Below, piece after piece: positions 1 to 8,538 of a stretch of DNA of 64,000 nt. The notes below the pieces were generated by a model. It was not told where the DNA came from. It ran no database searches and saw only the letters and a program-made list of their open reading frames with translations. Position numbers and translations under genes: made by a program. The DNA is from CAVSJA01 sp963728145. Lineage in GTDB: Bacteria; Bacteroidota; Bacteroidia; Chitinophagales; Chitinophagaceae. The stretch covers positions 186,001 to 250,000 of the forward strand of contig CAVSJA010000001.1 of the NCBI GenBank assembly GCA_963728145.1, read 5' to 3'. Numbering within the stretch: position 1 is the stretch's first letter; the number at the start of each line of letters is the position of its first letter.

Positions 1-83
1 TTAACCTGCATTAACTGTCCTTTGACCGCAGCGATCAAATAATCCTGGTTACCGATATCAGAACTAAGGGTTAGTAATGGCAT
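1..83 (-). CDS. S-adenosylmethionine hydrolase/adenosyltransferase-like (DUF62), N-terminus only
   Basis: An ATG on the minus strand at 83-81 opens a frame that stays open to the left edge. It gives 27 residues beginning MPLLTLSSDIG, followed by a DY and an AAVKG motif. This pattern (TLxSDxG, then D-Y and a V-K-G about 20 residues in) is the N-terminus of the DUF62 SAM hydroxide adenosyltransferase / fluorinase-like family, where the early Asp binds the substrate ribose. Only the start is present, so subfamily and integrity cannot be judged. A 7-bp tandem repeat lies directly upstream. The identification rests on a short segment. Confidence 0.55.
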   Translation of the reverse strand, partial: MPLLTLSSDIGNQDYLIAAVKGQLMQV

Positions 84-88
84 TAAGT

Positions 89-124
89 GATTTACGATTT
101 CAGATTTGCGATTTACGATTTATC
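89..124. repeat. 7-bp tandem repeat, GATTTNN x5
   Basis: Five consecutive heptamers GATTTAC, GATTTCA, GATTTGC, GATTTAC and GATTTAT lie just upstream of the minus-strand gene that starts at 83. No hairpin or coding potential is visible. The rest of 125-254 is AT-rich and holds only the hairpin at 216-244. Confidence 0.6.
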
Positions 125-215
125 GGCTGCAGGATGAAGATAATTTTTTTATAGGTACAAAATTTAGGGATTGATAGTTATTGATTGCAATAATAGAACT
201 CAATTATTCTAAGTT

Positions 216-244
216 CCCCTCCCGATAGCAATCGGGATAGGGGG
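216..244. repeat. Hairpin with TCCCGAT/ATCGGGA stem
   Basis: The palindrome TCCCGATAGCAATCGGGA (220-237) is extended by a CCCC/GGGG outer stem. It lies 11 bp past the stop of the minus-strand SDR gene and may stop its transcripts, though no long U-tract follows. The same core, with loop GTT, recurs at 2966-2983, so it is a dispersed palindrome as well as a possible terminator. Confidence 0.5.
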
Positions 245-254
245 ACAGGTGGTT

Positions 255-1061
255 TTACTTGATCAGATCCCCGTCTTTAAAAAAGTATTTGTGAACGAGT
301 TTGTCGGCCGCTGATCCGAAGAAACGGTTAAAGAAGACCGCTCTCTTTCCATCAAAGGTCATCACGAGGGAACGTTTCCGTTTTTCGATTGCTTTGAGAA
401 TATTTTGTGCTACCTCTTTTGCTGGCATCAACTTCGATTCATCCATGGGAGATTCCCCCTGAGGCTGCCCCGCTTTGTTCAATGCCGTATTTCGAATATT
501 CGAGGTCGTGAATCCCGGGCTGGCCCACATTACATTTACTCCGGTATCAAGCAATTCGGTTCTTAAAGCTTCAAGCCAACCCTGCATCGCGTGTTTTGAA
601 GCTGAATAACCACTTCTTCCGGGCAAACCACGATAGCCTGCAACGGATGAAATTCCTACGATTGTTCCTTTTCTGTCCAGAATTGAAGGCAAAGCATACC
701 GTGTGCAGTAAACGGATCCCCAAAAATTAATGTCCATCACTTTTCGCATCACGTCCAGTTCTACATCCTTAAACAGTGCCCGCATGGAAATACCAGCATT
801 ATTGATCAGGATATCGATGCCCCCGAAGATCTTAATGGTTGAGTTGATAAATTTTTTGCAATCCTGCTCGTTGCTCACATCGCAGGTTTGCGCATGGAAC
901 AAGACATTCGCAAATTCAAGCTGAAGATTATAGATTTTATCGTAATTCCGGGCACATGTGGCCACTTTTGCCCCCAGGCCCATTAATTCTTCAACCAACG
1001 CCTTGCCGATCCCTTCGGTGCCGCCCGTTACTACTACAACTTTATCCTTGAAATATGACAT
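255..1061 (-). CDS. SDR family NAD(P)-dependent oxidoreductase
   Basis: Classical short-chain dehydrogenase/reductase of 268 residues. The Rossmann cofactor motif TGGTEGIG is at residues 12-19, NNAG at 87-90, the catalytic Ser near 138-139, and the Tyr-x-x-x-Lys pair is Y152/K156 in GYSASK. The helix after the active site and the PGFTTSNIR segment are also typical. It has no signal peptide and should be cytoplasmic. The substrate cannot be told from sequence; the C-terminal extension (KAIEKRKRSLVM, about residues 222-233) resembles DltE/YqjQ-type SDRs acting on lipid or sugar intermediates. It is transcribed alone, divergently from the gamma-glutamyltransferase gene. A TATTTTTG box lies at 1090-1083, giving a very short leader. 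Confidence 0.9.
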   Translation of the reverse strand: MSYFKDKVVVVTGGTEGIGKALVEELMGLGAKVATCARNYDKIYNLQLEFANVLFHAQTCDVSNEQDCKKFINSTIKIFGGIDILINNAGISMRALFKDVELDVMRKVMDINFWGSVYCTRYALPSILDRKGTIVGISSVAGYRGLPGRSGYSASKHAMQGWLEALRTELLDTGVNVMWASPGFTTSNIRNTALNKAGQPQGESPMDESKLMPAKEVAQNILKAIEKRKRSLVMTFDGKRAVFFNRFFGSAADKLVHKYFFKDGDLIK

Positions 1062-1082
1062 GACTGCAAAAAATTTCTAATG

Positions 1083-1090
1083 CAAAAATA
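1083..1090 (-). promoter_or_regulatory. Possible -7 box for the SDR gene
   Basis: On the minus strand this reads TATTTTTG, a perfect match to the Bacteroidota -7 consensus TAnnTTTG, about 20 bp before the SDR start codon. No convincing TTG -33 element is seen at the usual distance, so this is a weak call. Confidence 0.35.
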
Positions 1091-1230
1091 GCTGACTCGA
1101 ATAACATTTGTGGCGCATTATTTATTAGTGGATAAAAACACAAATCAGTAAAGACTTCGATAGTTAGTTAAGATCCAAATTCTTTGACTACCTTATTCCA
1201 GAAACCTAATAAAAAAATAGCTTTTCTGCG

Positions 1231-2856
1231 ATGAAATACTTTTTTCTCGGCATTGCCCTGCTTACAATTACCCCCGGATTCATAAAAAAACCTGTAGCCA
1301 GGCCAAATGGCGCCGTTGCTTCGGCGCATCCACTTGCGACGAAAGCGGGATTGGATATTTTACAAAAAGGAGGAACTGCTTTTGATGCAGCGATCGCAAT
1401 TGCTTCCACTTTAAATGTGGTTGAGCCGACGATGTCGGGTATCGGTGGATATGGTACCATTCTTATTTATGATTCAAAGACCAGGCGAATCCGTTACCTG
1501 AACAGCAGCGGCCGGATACCATTTGAAACAAATTCTGATTTGATGCGGCCACCGACAGCAGGATATCGTGAAAACAGAATTGGAGCAAAATCCGTTTCTA
1601 CTCCAGGCAACCTCCATGCCTGGGAAGCAATGCATAAAGCCTATGGCAAAATGAAATGGAGCCAACTATTCCAATCAGCTATAACTTATGCGGAGAAGGG
1701 ATTTATAGTAAATCAACAGTTGGAAAATTTTATCTGGGAATCAAGCTCTCAATTTTCAACTTACACAAAGGCGTTCTATACAAAAAAAGGATTTGTGCTA
1801 AAGGTTGGAGATACCTTGATCCAGCAAGACCTTGCAAAGACTTACCGATCGATTGCCAGGAATGGCGTAAATGATTTTTATTCAGGAAGCATTGCAAATG
1901 CCATTGATAAAACGATGAGAGAAAGGGAAGGGTTTTTAAGAAAGAATGACCTTGAAAAAGATAAGGCTGAATGGTATGATCCGATCCACATAAATTATAA
2001 AGGTTACGAGATTTACACGGCATCCCCGCCTTCAAATGCTTTCGCAGCATTCATATCAATCGGATTGATGAAAGACCCAAGGTTTTCATCAATAACCTGG
2101 AACAGCAAAGAATATTTTCATTTGTTCGCGGAGATCACAAAACAATCTTATACAGGCAGACTAAGATATTCCTTCGATCCCGAGATTGAAAAAAAGACTG
2201 TTAATGAAATATTGAATCCATCTTACTTTACTTCTACTGCGTCAAAAATAAATTTAGACGCCGCAGAAATATTCCGCCCATTTGAAGAGGCCGAAACTAA
2301 GAATACTACACATTTTGTCGTAACGGACCGATGGGGAAATATTGTCAGCGCAACTCAAACGCTGGGAAACTTGTTCGGCAGCAAGATCATGCCCGAGGGA
2401 ACAGGTATCTGGTTGAATAACTCTTTGGCCTATTGCACTTATGAACCAAAGGGAAACCCGATGGATGCGTTTCCCGGGCACCACAAGCTTTCTGGTGATT
2501 GTCCTCTTATAATTTTAAAAGATGGTAAGCCCTGGGCTGCATTAGGAACTCCGGGCGGTCATACGATAACTCAAAACATGCCCCAGGTTGTTTTTAGCTT
2601 AATTGATGGAAATCTTTCCATGAAGGATGCGATCAATTCGCCGAAGATCACATTTGCGGAACCCGATATACTGATCGTTGAATCTTCTGTACCGCAAAAC
2701 GTTGTCGAGTATTTAAAAACCAAGGGACATAAGATAAGGAGAGGTTCTATCGGAAATGTGCAGGGAATAAAAATTAACCGAAACAGCAAGGGTGAAATTG
2801 AAGGGTATGAACCTGCAAGCGATATAAGAGGTAAGGGTTCTTCTGGATTTAATTAA
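1231..2856 (+). CDS. ggt: Gamma-glutamyltransferase (glutathione hydrolase)
   Basis: Ntn-hydrolase proenzyme of 541 residues that cleaves gamma-glutamyl bonds (glutathione hydrolysis/transpeptidation) outside the cytoplasm. A short signal peptide (about 1-19) is followed by the family start (NGAVASAHPLAT), the GGTAFDAAIA block and the large-subunit SGIGG motif. The autocatalytic cleavage site is the TTHF segment at 359-362, so T359 should become the N-terminal nucleophile of the small subunit. GNIVSATQTLG and the GTPGG oxyanion loop follow. The length fits the family (about 540-580). The gene stands alone, with a composite inverted repeat just downstream. Expected to be periplasmic; the hydrolase/transferase balance cannot be read from sequence. 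Confidence 0.93.
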   Translation: MKYFFLGIALLTITPGFIKKPVARPNGAVASAHPLATKAGLDILQKGGTAFDAAIAIASTLNVVEPTMSGIGGYGTILIYDSKTRRIRYLNSSGRIPFETNSDLMRPPTAGYRENRIGAKSVSTPGNLHAWEAMHKAYGKMKWSQLFQSAITYAEKGFIVNQQLENFIWESSSQFSTYTKAFYTKKGFVLKVGDTLIQQDLAKTYRSIARNGVNDFYSGSIANAIDKTMREREGFLRKNDLEKDKAEWYDPIHINYKGYEIYTASPPSNAFAAFISIGLMKDPRFSSITWNSKEYFHLFAEITKQSYTGRLRYSFDPEIEKKTVNEILNPSYFTSTASKINLDAAEIFRPFEEAETKNTTHFVVTDRWGNIVSATQTLGNLFGSKIMPEGTGIWLNNSLAYCTYEPKGNPMDAFPGHHKLSGDCPLIILKDGKPWAALGTPGGHTITQNMPQVVFSLIDGNLSMKDAINSPKITFAEPDILIVESSVPQNVVEYLKTKGHKIRRGSIGNVQGIKINRNSKGEIEGYEPASDIRGKGSSGFN

Positions 2857-2861
2857 TTGCA

Positions 2862-2998
2862 ATGGTTTGATGGCTTGATTGTTTGATTGTTGGGTTGACT
2901 AGTTGATTAGCTGTTTATTTTTTTGCAGTCAGGACTTTGCCAATAATAAACCCAACAATCAAACATCCCGATAGTTATCGGGACAACTATCAAACCAT
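2862..2998. repeat. Composite inverted repeat with nested hairpin
   Basis: The 16-base arm at 2881-2896 (GTTTGATTGTTGGGTT) is perfectly complementary to 2949-2964. An outer arm ATGGTTTGAT (2862-2871) pairs with 2989-2998, and a second hairpin TCCCGATAGTTATCGGGA sits at 2966-2983. It lies 6 bp after the gamma-glutamyltransferase stop codon and could act as a terminator. The nested architecture and the core shared with 220-237 suggest a dispersed non-coding element. The remainder of the gap to 3228 shows no gene. Confidence 0.65.
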
Positions 2999-3228
2999 CA
3001 CCACTATCAAATCTTCTGCCATAAGGTTACCGTCCCTTACGGTAATGATTGTGGGAAATTTGTTCGCCACTGAAAAAACCCGCGCATAAAAAATAAAAAC
3101 AATTGTCTGAGTTTTGTAACCTTTTTTCGTTTCTGGAATCTATTATGCTAGCATAGACAACAAACTCCACTATCGATCAAGGTCGGCGGATTAGCCGAGC
3201 ATCATTTACTTATTCAAAATTTAAATCT

Positions 3229-4521
3229 ATGAGACACAAAAATCAAATTTTTGTGATAATGGCATTGGTATCTGTTGTTACATTGGCACAATGTATAAAG
3301 GACTTTGATGATCATGATTTCGATAATCCAGCACTGATCGCAGAAGGAAAAAACGTATTCAGGTTTGATGCGTTTGGTGACGAAGCATTCTGGAGCGGCT
3401 TGCTGCATTTAGATAAAGCGATATTAGGTGCGAATCTCGGTGGATTTGGACCTGGAGTCAGTCCTAATACGGCTCTTGCGGTTGGATTGAAAGTTGATGC
3501 GCAGGCTTTGCCAGCAAGTGTAGTTGCCGGTATTAATAATGGTACAATTAGTCTTGATAGTCCATCAACCACTGTTGCATTAATACGACTTAATGCTGTG
3601 CTTGGTGTCAAAGGTAATTTTGACGCTGAAGGAAACATGATATCCATGGGCCTTACATGTGCGTCCTGTCATTCCACAGTGGATAATTCTTTTGCCCCCG
3701 GAATTGGAAAACGTTTGGACGGATGGCCTAATCGAGACCTTGACGTTGGCGGAATAGTTTCCTTATCTGATAATTTGCAACCGATCGCTGATATTTTGCA
3801 TGTGCCAGAGCCGACATTAAGAACTGTCTTAGACCAATGGGGTCCGGGAAGATATAATGCAGTGTTACTGATGGATGGCAAAGCGCTTAAACCTGATGGA
3901 AAGGTGGCCGCGAATGTGCTTCCGGCTGCTTTTGGATTAAAGGGTGTACACTTAACAACCTACACAGGGTGGGGTGACATTACTTATTGGAATGCTTATG
4001 TAGCCAACACGCAAATGCATGGCATAGGAACATTTATAGATCCGCGGCTGAATAACCCGGCAAAATATCCTATCGCAGTAGAGCAAGGTTTTTTTCACAT
4101 CGTGAACAATCCTGATCTGATCACTTCCAAATTACCAGCTCTTCGTGCGTATCAACATTCTCTAAAAGCACCAACAGCACCACCAGGAAGTTTTAATGTA
4201 GCAGCTGCAAACAGAGGAAAAGGAGTCTTTAATGGTAAAGCGAAATGTGATAATTGCCATTCCGGAAAATTATATACTGACAATAGCCTTCGATCTGCAG
4301 CCCAAATCGGTATCGATGATTTTGAAGCTAAGAGATCACCGACAGGAAAATATCGCACGCCACCATTGGGCGGATTGTTTGCGAGATCGAAGGGGGGATT
4401 TTATCATGATGGAAGATTTGCCAGCTATCTCGATGTAGTTAATCATTATAATACTCATTTTTCCTTAGGTCTGAGCCAAACGCAAAAGGATGATTTGGTT
4501 GAGTATTTGAAGTCGTTGTAG
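3229..4521 (+). CDS. Dihaem cytochrome c, cytochrome c peroxidase-like, exported
   Basis: Exported protein of 430 residues with two c-type haem sites, CASCH (144-148) and CDNCH (340-344). The second half has the layout of the cytochrome c peroxidase/MauG superfamily: KYRTPPLGGLFARSKGGFYHDGRF, i.e. the conserved RTPxLxG...YxHDGxF pattern, and a C-terminal helix (QKDDLVEYLKSL). The N-terminus is a signal peptide, possibly with a lipobox (TLAQC, Cys22). It probably carries electrons or reduces peroxide in the periplasm. It converges on an FAD oxidoreductase gene (4543-6012) and shares a terminator with it; a functional link between the two is only a guess. Confidence 0.8.
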   Translation: MRHKNQIFVIMALVSVVTLAQCIKDFDDHDFDNPALIAEGKNVFRFDAFGDEAFWSGLLHLDKAILGANLGGFGPGVSPNTALAVGLKVDAQALPASVVAGINNGTISLDSPSTTVALIRLNAVLGVKGNFDAEGNMISMGLTCASCHSTVDNSFAPGIGKRLDGWPNRDLDVGGIVSLSDNLQPIADILHVPEPTLRTVLDQWGPGRYNAVLLMDGKALKPDGKVAANVLPAAFGLKGVHLTTYTGWGDITYWNAYVANTQMHGIGTFIDPRLNNPAKYPIAVEQGFFHIVNNPDLITSKLPALRAYQHSLKAPTAPPGSFNVAAANRGKGVFNGKAKCDNCHSGKLYTDNSLRSAAQIGIDDFEAKRSPTGKYRTPPLGGLFARSKGGFYHDGRFASYLDVVNHYNTHFSLGLSQTQKDDLVEYLKSL

Positions 4522-4542
4522 GATTGCGTATACAGTTCCGTG

Positions 4543-6012
4543 TTAAATAAACAATTTGTCTGAAAATAATGACCTGAAAATATTTTTCGGGTCATTATTT
4601 GTTTTCAGTTCTTTCAGTTTCACAAAATTCTCCCCGAAATGTGTTTTTAAATCCTGCGTGCTGAGCATGCCCAGCCAACCAGACAGGTAGCGCTTTGCAC
4701 CGAGAGCTATTGCATAGTCGTGGATACGTTTTGCTGCGTCGAGTGCCGATTCGAGATCCTGCTGCTGAATGCCTGTTGGTAAAATCGCAAATATGCAAAT
4801 TCTTTCGGCATTGGGCACCATAAAATGGGGAGGGAGATTTTTTCGATTAATAAATATCAGTCGGAAGCCATCTTCATATGAGTTGGGTAGAATGCGAAGC
4901 GACTCTTCGATTAATTGCTTCACATTTTCCATACCAACTATAAATTCAAGGAATGGATGATGCTGCTCCATTGTTCCTTGTGAACGCATTTGTTCAAAAC
5001 GCGTTGCATAACGATTGAGAAATTCTTTAGGTGAATAATCTGAGGACGGCAATTCGCTTTTGTTTTTTAGTGGGCCAATCAAACCGACATTGTTTTTTAT
5101 TTCTTCATCGGAGCTGCCTTCAAGCGTCATTTCCAATAAAAAATTCCAGGTTTTGGGATCTTGCTTCGACTTGACGCAAATACCCTGCAGGTTGGAAATA
5201 TTTTTACTCAGCAAAAATTGGTAATCCGAAAGCCATGAATCAATATTATCATAGACCCATCGAAAACTGCGAAACATGCTTTTACAACTCAAAACTTTTA
5301 TAGAAGCTTTGGTAGTGATTCCAAAATGACCAAAGGTGCCAAGCATGCTATAAAATATCTCAGGTTTTTTTAATCTGCTACAAGTGACAAGTTCACCATC
5401 GGCATTTAGCACTTCCAGTTCAGTGACATTGGAGATTAGCAATCCATTTAAATGTGATGCGGAACCCACGCCGCCAGCATTAAGAACGCCGCCAATAGTC
5501 AGTCCCGGATAAAAAGGCAATGCCGGCAGCACGCGGTTTTCGGATAATAGGAATTCATTTATTTGTTGTAAGGTTACGCCAGTTCGACAAACGATGATAT
5601 CATTATCTTCCTGGTCCTTTCGTATACCTTCAATTTGGTTCAATCTGCGAAGATCTAATGTAATGCCTCTTGAGGATGGCAATGATTGCCCGCCGACGCT
5701 ATGTCCCGCACCTCTGGCAACAATGTGAATCTTTTTTTCTCTTGTGAAGCGAATGATTTGCTGCAGTTGGTCAATTGAATTTGGAACTAGTATTGCCAAT
5801 GGTACTGCCTGAAGGATATTTCCAAAATCCCTTTCAAAACTTTTTCTCTCAGATCTGTCGGAGACATATTTAATTCCATTTCGTTTCGCAAACTCTTCAA
5901 TAATCTCGACCTCCTGACTTCCCTGTGCAAATGACCAATTGGTAAACAAGGAAGGCATACCAATGGTTATTAACCCCGCATTGATGAGTTTTAAACTTTC
6001 TCTGCGTTTCAT
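4543..6012 (-). CDS. FAD-binding oxidoreductase, cytokinin dehydrogenase-like
   Basis: Flavoprotein of 489 residues with a PCMH/FAD_binding_4 domain at about 60-250. The GAGHSVGG segment has His104 at the position where vanillyl-alcohol-oxidase-family enzymes attach FAD covalently. The block GGVLNAGGVGSASH, then NVTELEVLNADGELVTCS and LGTFGHFGITTKASI, is the pattern seen in cytokinin oxidases and related alditol/sugar oxidases. The C-terminal half resembles the CKX substrate domain only loosely. The N-terminus (MKRRESLKL, then a hydrophobic stretch and AQG) suggests export, possibly by Tat, since the cofactor would be loaded before export. Substrate unknown. The last 20 codons contain the hairpin at 4565-4599. 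Confidence 0.8.
   Translation of the reverse strand: MKRRESLKLINAGLITIGMPSLFTNWSFAQGSQEVEIIEEFAKRNGIKYVSDRSERKSFERDFGNILQAVPLAILVPNSIDQLQQIIRFTREKKIHIVARGAGHSVGGQSLPSSRGITLDLRRLNQIEGIRKDQEDNDIIVCRTGVTLQQINEFLLSENRVLPALPFYPGLTIGGVLNAGGVGSASHLNGLLISNVTELEVLNADGELVTCSRLKKPEIFYSMLGTFGHFGITTKASIKVLSCKSMFRSFRWVYDNIDSWLSDYQFLLSKNISNLQGICVKSKQDPKTWNFLLEMTLEGSSDEEIKNNVGLIGPLKNKSELPSSDYSPKEFLNRYATRFEQMRSQGTMEQHHPFLEFIVGMENVKQLIEESLRILPNSYEDGFRLIFINRKNLPPHFMVPNAERICIFAILPTGIQQQDLESALDAAKRIHDYAIALGAKRYLSGWLGMLSTQDLKTHFGENFVKLKELKTNNDPKNIFRSLFSDKLFI
4565..4599. terminator. Bidirectional hairpin terminator inside the 3' end of the FAD gene
   Basis: A 16-base stem (AATAATGACCTGAAAA against TTTTCGGGTCATTATT, one G-T pair) with a 3-base loop lies between the convergent genes ending at 4521 and 4543. 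It falls within the coding sequence of the minus-strand gene, so the terminal residues and the RNA hairpin share bases. Confidence 0.6.
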
Positions 6013-6107
6013 GTTTGGTATTTTTTGATCAGGAAAGCAATCTACATTCCGGGAACTATGAAACGTCTACCCGATTTTGGGGATGTGTGAAGACCAAATG
6101 GTGGTAT

Positions 6108-6155
6108 AAAATAATAACGGGTCAATTGCAGGAGCGATTGACCCGTTATTATTTT
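6108..6155. terminator. Long perfect hairpin terminator
   Basis: Nineteen bases at 6108-6126 (AAAATAATAACGGGTCAAT) are perfectly complementary to 6137-6155 around a 10-base loop. It begins 13 bp beyond the stop of the minus-strand collagen-like gene. The A/T-rich stem base supplies a U-rich tail on either strand. Confidence 0.75.
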
Positions 6156-6168
6156 ACTTGTTGATATG

Positions 6169-6681
6169 TTATTCTGGCAAATGGTAATACTTTCTCACTG
6201 CCTCGTAATCACTATAATCAACGCTGGATCTGCCACCAGGGCCAGAGTTACTAGAATATACCCTGATAACCCTTGCTTGTGAATAATTTTCGCCTGTACC
6301 AGTCTTGTCAATAAAGACATTTACTTTACCACTGGCATATCCAAAGCTTACCCGGTACACAGTAGCACCTCCGACTCCGGGACCCGGTACATTATACCAT
6401 CTTACAAGCGGTTGATAAAGGAGATAGACAAACCAAAGTGAGCGGTCCATTGTATCTTGCGTGGTTGTTATCTGCAATTGAGAAAATGATATCGAAGCTA
6501 AATTCTGTGCCCCAAACGTGTATTGGGTAACGTTCGCATTTCCCGCGATGCCTTGTGGACCCTGGGGTCCTTGTGCGCCGGTTGGTCCGGCTGGACCTTG
6601 TGGGCCTTCAGGTCCGGTATCACCTTTTTCGCAAGCGATTAATGCAATGACAAGCATTGAAACAAATAGATACTTTTTCAT
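6169..6681 (-). CDS. Collagen-like Gly-X-Y repeat lipoprotein
   Basis: Small surface lipoprotein of 170 residues. The signal peptide ends in a lipobox (VIALIAC, Cys17), immediately followed by about ten Gly-X-Y triplets (GDTGPEGPQGPAGPTG and on) at about residues 20-47. A globular C-terminal domain of about 120 residues has no recognised family. Short collagen-like linkers after a lipobox, with a beta-rich C-terminal domain, are common in Bacteroidota surface lipoproteins. The function is unknown. A strong hairpin follows the stop codon and the gene appears monocistronic. Confidence 0.75.
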   Translation of the reverse strand: MKKYLFVSMLVIALIACEKGDTGPEGPQGPAGPTGAQGPQGPQGIAGNANVTQYTFGAQNLASISFSQLQITTTQDTMDRSLWFVYLLYQPLVRWYNVPGPGVGGATVYRVSFGYASGKVNVFIDKTGTGENYSQARVIRVYSSNSGPGGRSSVDYSDYEAVRKYYHLPE

Positions 6682-7185
6682 GTTGAAAGGTTTGAATTGG
6701 CGTTAAGAAATGAGTAGCGGTTTACGTCAATGAAACGTAGCGGAGTTGATCGTAGAATTTAGAATCAATTACAAACTTCGGTAAGGAAAGGATTAAACCC
6801 AATAGCCCTTTTGAGTGAAAAGCCGAAAAGGATTATTGTAGGTGTGCAGTGCAGAGTCCTCGTTTACTCCTTGCAAATCTAAGAGAGTTTTTAATGCTTA
6901 AAATGGCCTATATGTGGTATTTTACTTAGAAGCATCTTATGATAATGTCGGAAGCGGAGCGGGACAAATTCAGGAAAGATCACGGGTTTGAAAGGGTAGG
7001 ACCGCCGATTAGCAATTTGAAACAATAGCCTATTCTTCTTGTCCCTTTATAGACACAACTGATGGAGCTAAGTTTTAATAGTTCCGGGAAGTACGATTGG
7101 TAAACGCAGCCGCTAACAATCGCTTATTACATTAAAAGATAGATCAGCGTACATAATACTGGAGTACTTTTAAATAATTCTCGTC
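6682..7185. other. Intergenic gap, no supported gene
   Basis: A 504-bp divergent spacer between the collagen-like lipoprotein and the S41-like peptidase. A 29-codon frame (6939-7028, starting MIMSEAERDKF) exists, but nothing supports its translation. No strong palindrome or clear TAnnTTTG promoter was found; TACTTTTA at 7163-7170 is a 7/8 match near the downstream gene. Confidence 0.4.
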
Positions 7186-8409
7186 ATGAAAAGTTATCTC
7201 CTGATTACTGTCATGTCTTTTTTTGTTGTTCTATTCTCCAACGCGCAGCAACAAAAGGCCATCTCCTCAGTCCAGTGGCAGGAAGATGTAAAATATTTCC
7301 AGGAAAAACTGGTTAGAATGCATAAGAATGCTTTTCACCATGTTTCAAAGGAAGAGTTTGAAAAAGATATGGATCTATTGTATAAGGATGTTCCTTCTCT
7401 TAAGGACTACGAGATTATTGTCCGGCTTATGCAAATAACAGCAAAAGTGGGAGATGGGCATACAGGTGTTCGTTTACCAAGCACATTCAAACGCTATCCC
7501 GTGAGATTGTTTTGGTTTGACGAGGGACTCCGTGTTATAGCTGCCACAGAGGAATACAAAGACCTACTTGGAACAAAATTGTTAAAGATCGGTAGCCTCT
7601 CCGTGGAGGAGATCAGTAAAAAACTATACAGCATTATTTCACAGGATGAAAATAAATGGTATTTCGTGAGTACCGCTGTTGCCTTCCTCAATATACCAGA
7701 AATAGTCGGGGCACTGGGATTGGTGCCGGATCATGAACGCGCGAGTTTCACTTTTTTAGATTCAACAAATAAAGAGATCACACGCGAGCTTAAAGTCATG
7801 GTGGTGGATCCGCAACGGAAATGGATACCTGTTGATCAACCCCTACCATTGTTTCGACAAAATCTCAATAGTCCCTTCAGTTTTACTTATCTCCCGGATA
7901 TTAATGCCGTTTATCTGAATTTTAAGAGATATGAAGACATGGGCTTTAACTGCAATAACCTCTTTAAACTTATAGACGAAAAAAAAGCAACACGGTTAAT
8001 TGTTGATTTGCGGTACAATGGAGGAGGAGATTTTACAAAAGGACAACGATTTCTGATCTCACGGATCAAAGAAAATACCACTATCAATCAGAAGGGAAAT
8101 CTGTTTGTGATCACAGGTAGAATGACATTCTCCGCAGCAATGGTGAATAGTATTGATTTCAAAAAACAAACCAATGCCATCATCGTGGGCGAACCGCCTG
8201 GAGAAAAGCCCAATAGCTATTCCGAAAACGATGAGATGAAGCTTCCAAATTCTGGATTGGTTGTGTCTTATTCAACGCGATATTATAAGTTCCTTGATGA
8301 AGATGTGCCGGCTTTTGAACCGGATATACGAATAGATCCGAACTGGAAAGATTTTAAAGCAGGGCGTGATCCTGCGTTGGAATGGATAATATCTTCTTGT
8401 AAGAAATAG
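7186..8409 (+). CDS. S41-like peptidase, exported
   Basis: Exported protein of 407 residues with a signal peptide (MKSYLLITVMSFFVVLFSNAQ). The C-terminal half matches the tail-specific protease (S41/Tsp) fold: VDLRYNGGGD at about 270-280, and GRMTFSAAM, in which the Ser is the nucleophile position, at about 310-318. The GEPPGEKPNSY segment and a final FEPDIRIDP strand match the pattern seen in S41 proteins annotated as hypothetical peptidases. No PDZ domain is evident; the N-terminal 130 residues are helical, as in the S41 N-terminal bundle. Substrate unknown. A 9-bp tandem repeat follows at 8432. Confidence 0.75.
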   Translation: MKSYLLITVMSFFVVLFSNAQQQKAISSVQWQEDVKYFQEKLVRMHKNAFHHVSKEEFEKDMDLLYKDVPSLKDYEIIVRLMQITAKVGDGHTGVRLPSTFKRYPVRLFWFDEGLRVIAATEEYKDLLGTKLLKIGSLSVEEISKKLYSIISQDENKWYFVSTAVAFLNIPEIVGALGLVPDHERASFTFLDSTNKEITRELKVMVVDPQRKWIPVDQPLPLFRQNLNSPFSFTYLPDINAVYLNFKRYEDMGFNCNNLFKLIDEKKATRLIVDLRYNGGGDFTKGQRFLISRIKENTTINQKGNLFVITGRMTFSAAMVNSIDFKKQTNAIIVGEPPGEKPNSYSENDEMKLPNSGLVVSYSTRYYKFLDEDVPAFEPDIRIDPNWKDFKAGRDPALEWIISSCKK

Positions 8410-8431
8410 CAGTTAGCGAGGCTGAGGCTAA

Positions 8432-8476
8432 GGTTGACAGGGTTGACAAGGTTAACAAGGTTGACAAAGTTGATAA
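8432..8476. repeat. 9-bp tandem repeat, GGTTGACAA x5
   Basis: Five head-to-tail nonamers (GGTTGACAG, GGTTGACAA, GGTTAACAA, GGTTGACAA, AGTTGATAA) lie in the convergent spacer between the S41-like gene and the phosphoesterase gene. The last two units recur nearly identically at 10561-10579 on the other side of the phosphoesterase gene. Confidence 0.65.
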
Positions 8477-8538
8477 GGAAAAAGTATCCGCTGGGTTTTC
8501 CCTTAGCTAGAGGAGCCACTGAAAAATTATAAATTATC

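Noticed and set aside
6939..7028. 29-codon plus-strand ORF (MIMSEAERDKF...)
   Set aside because: No conserved motif, ribosome-site evidence or neighbour link; too short to support from one sequence.
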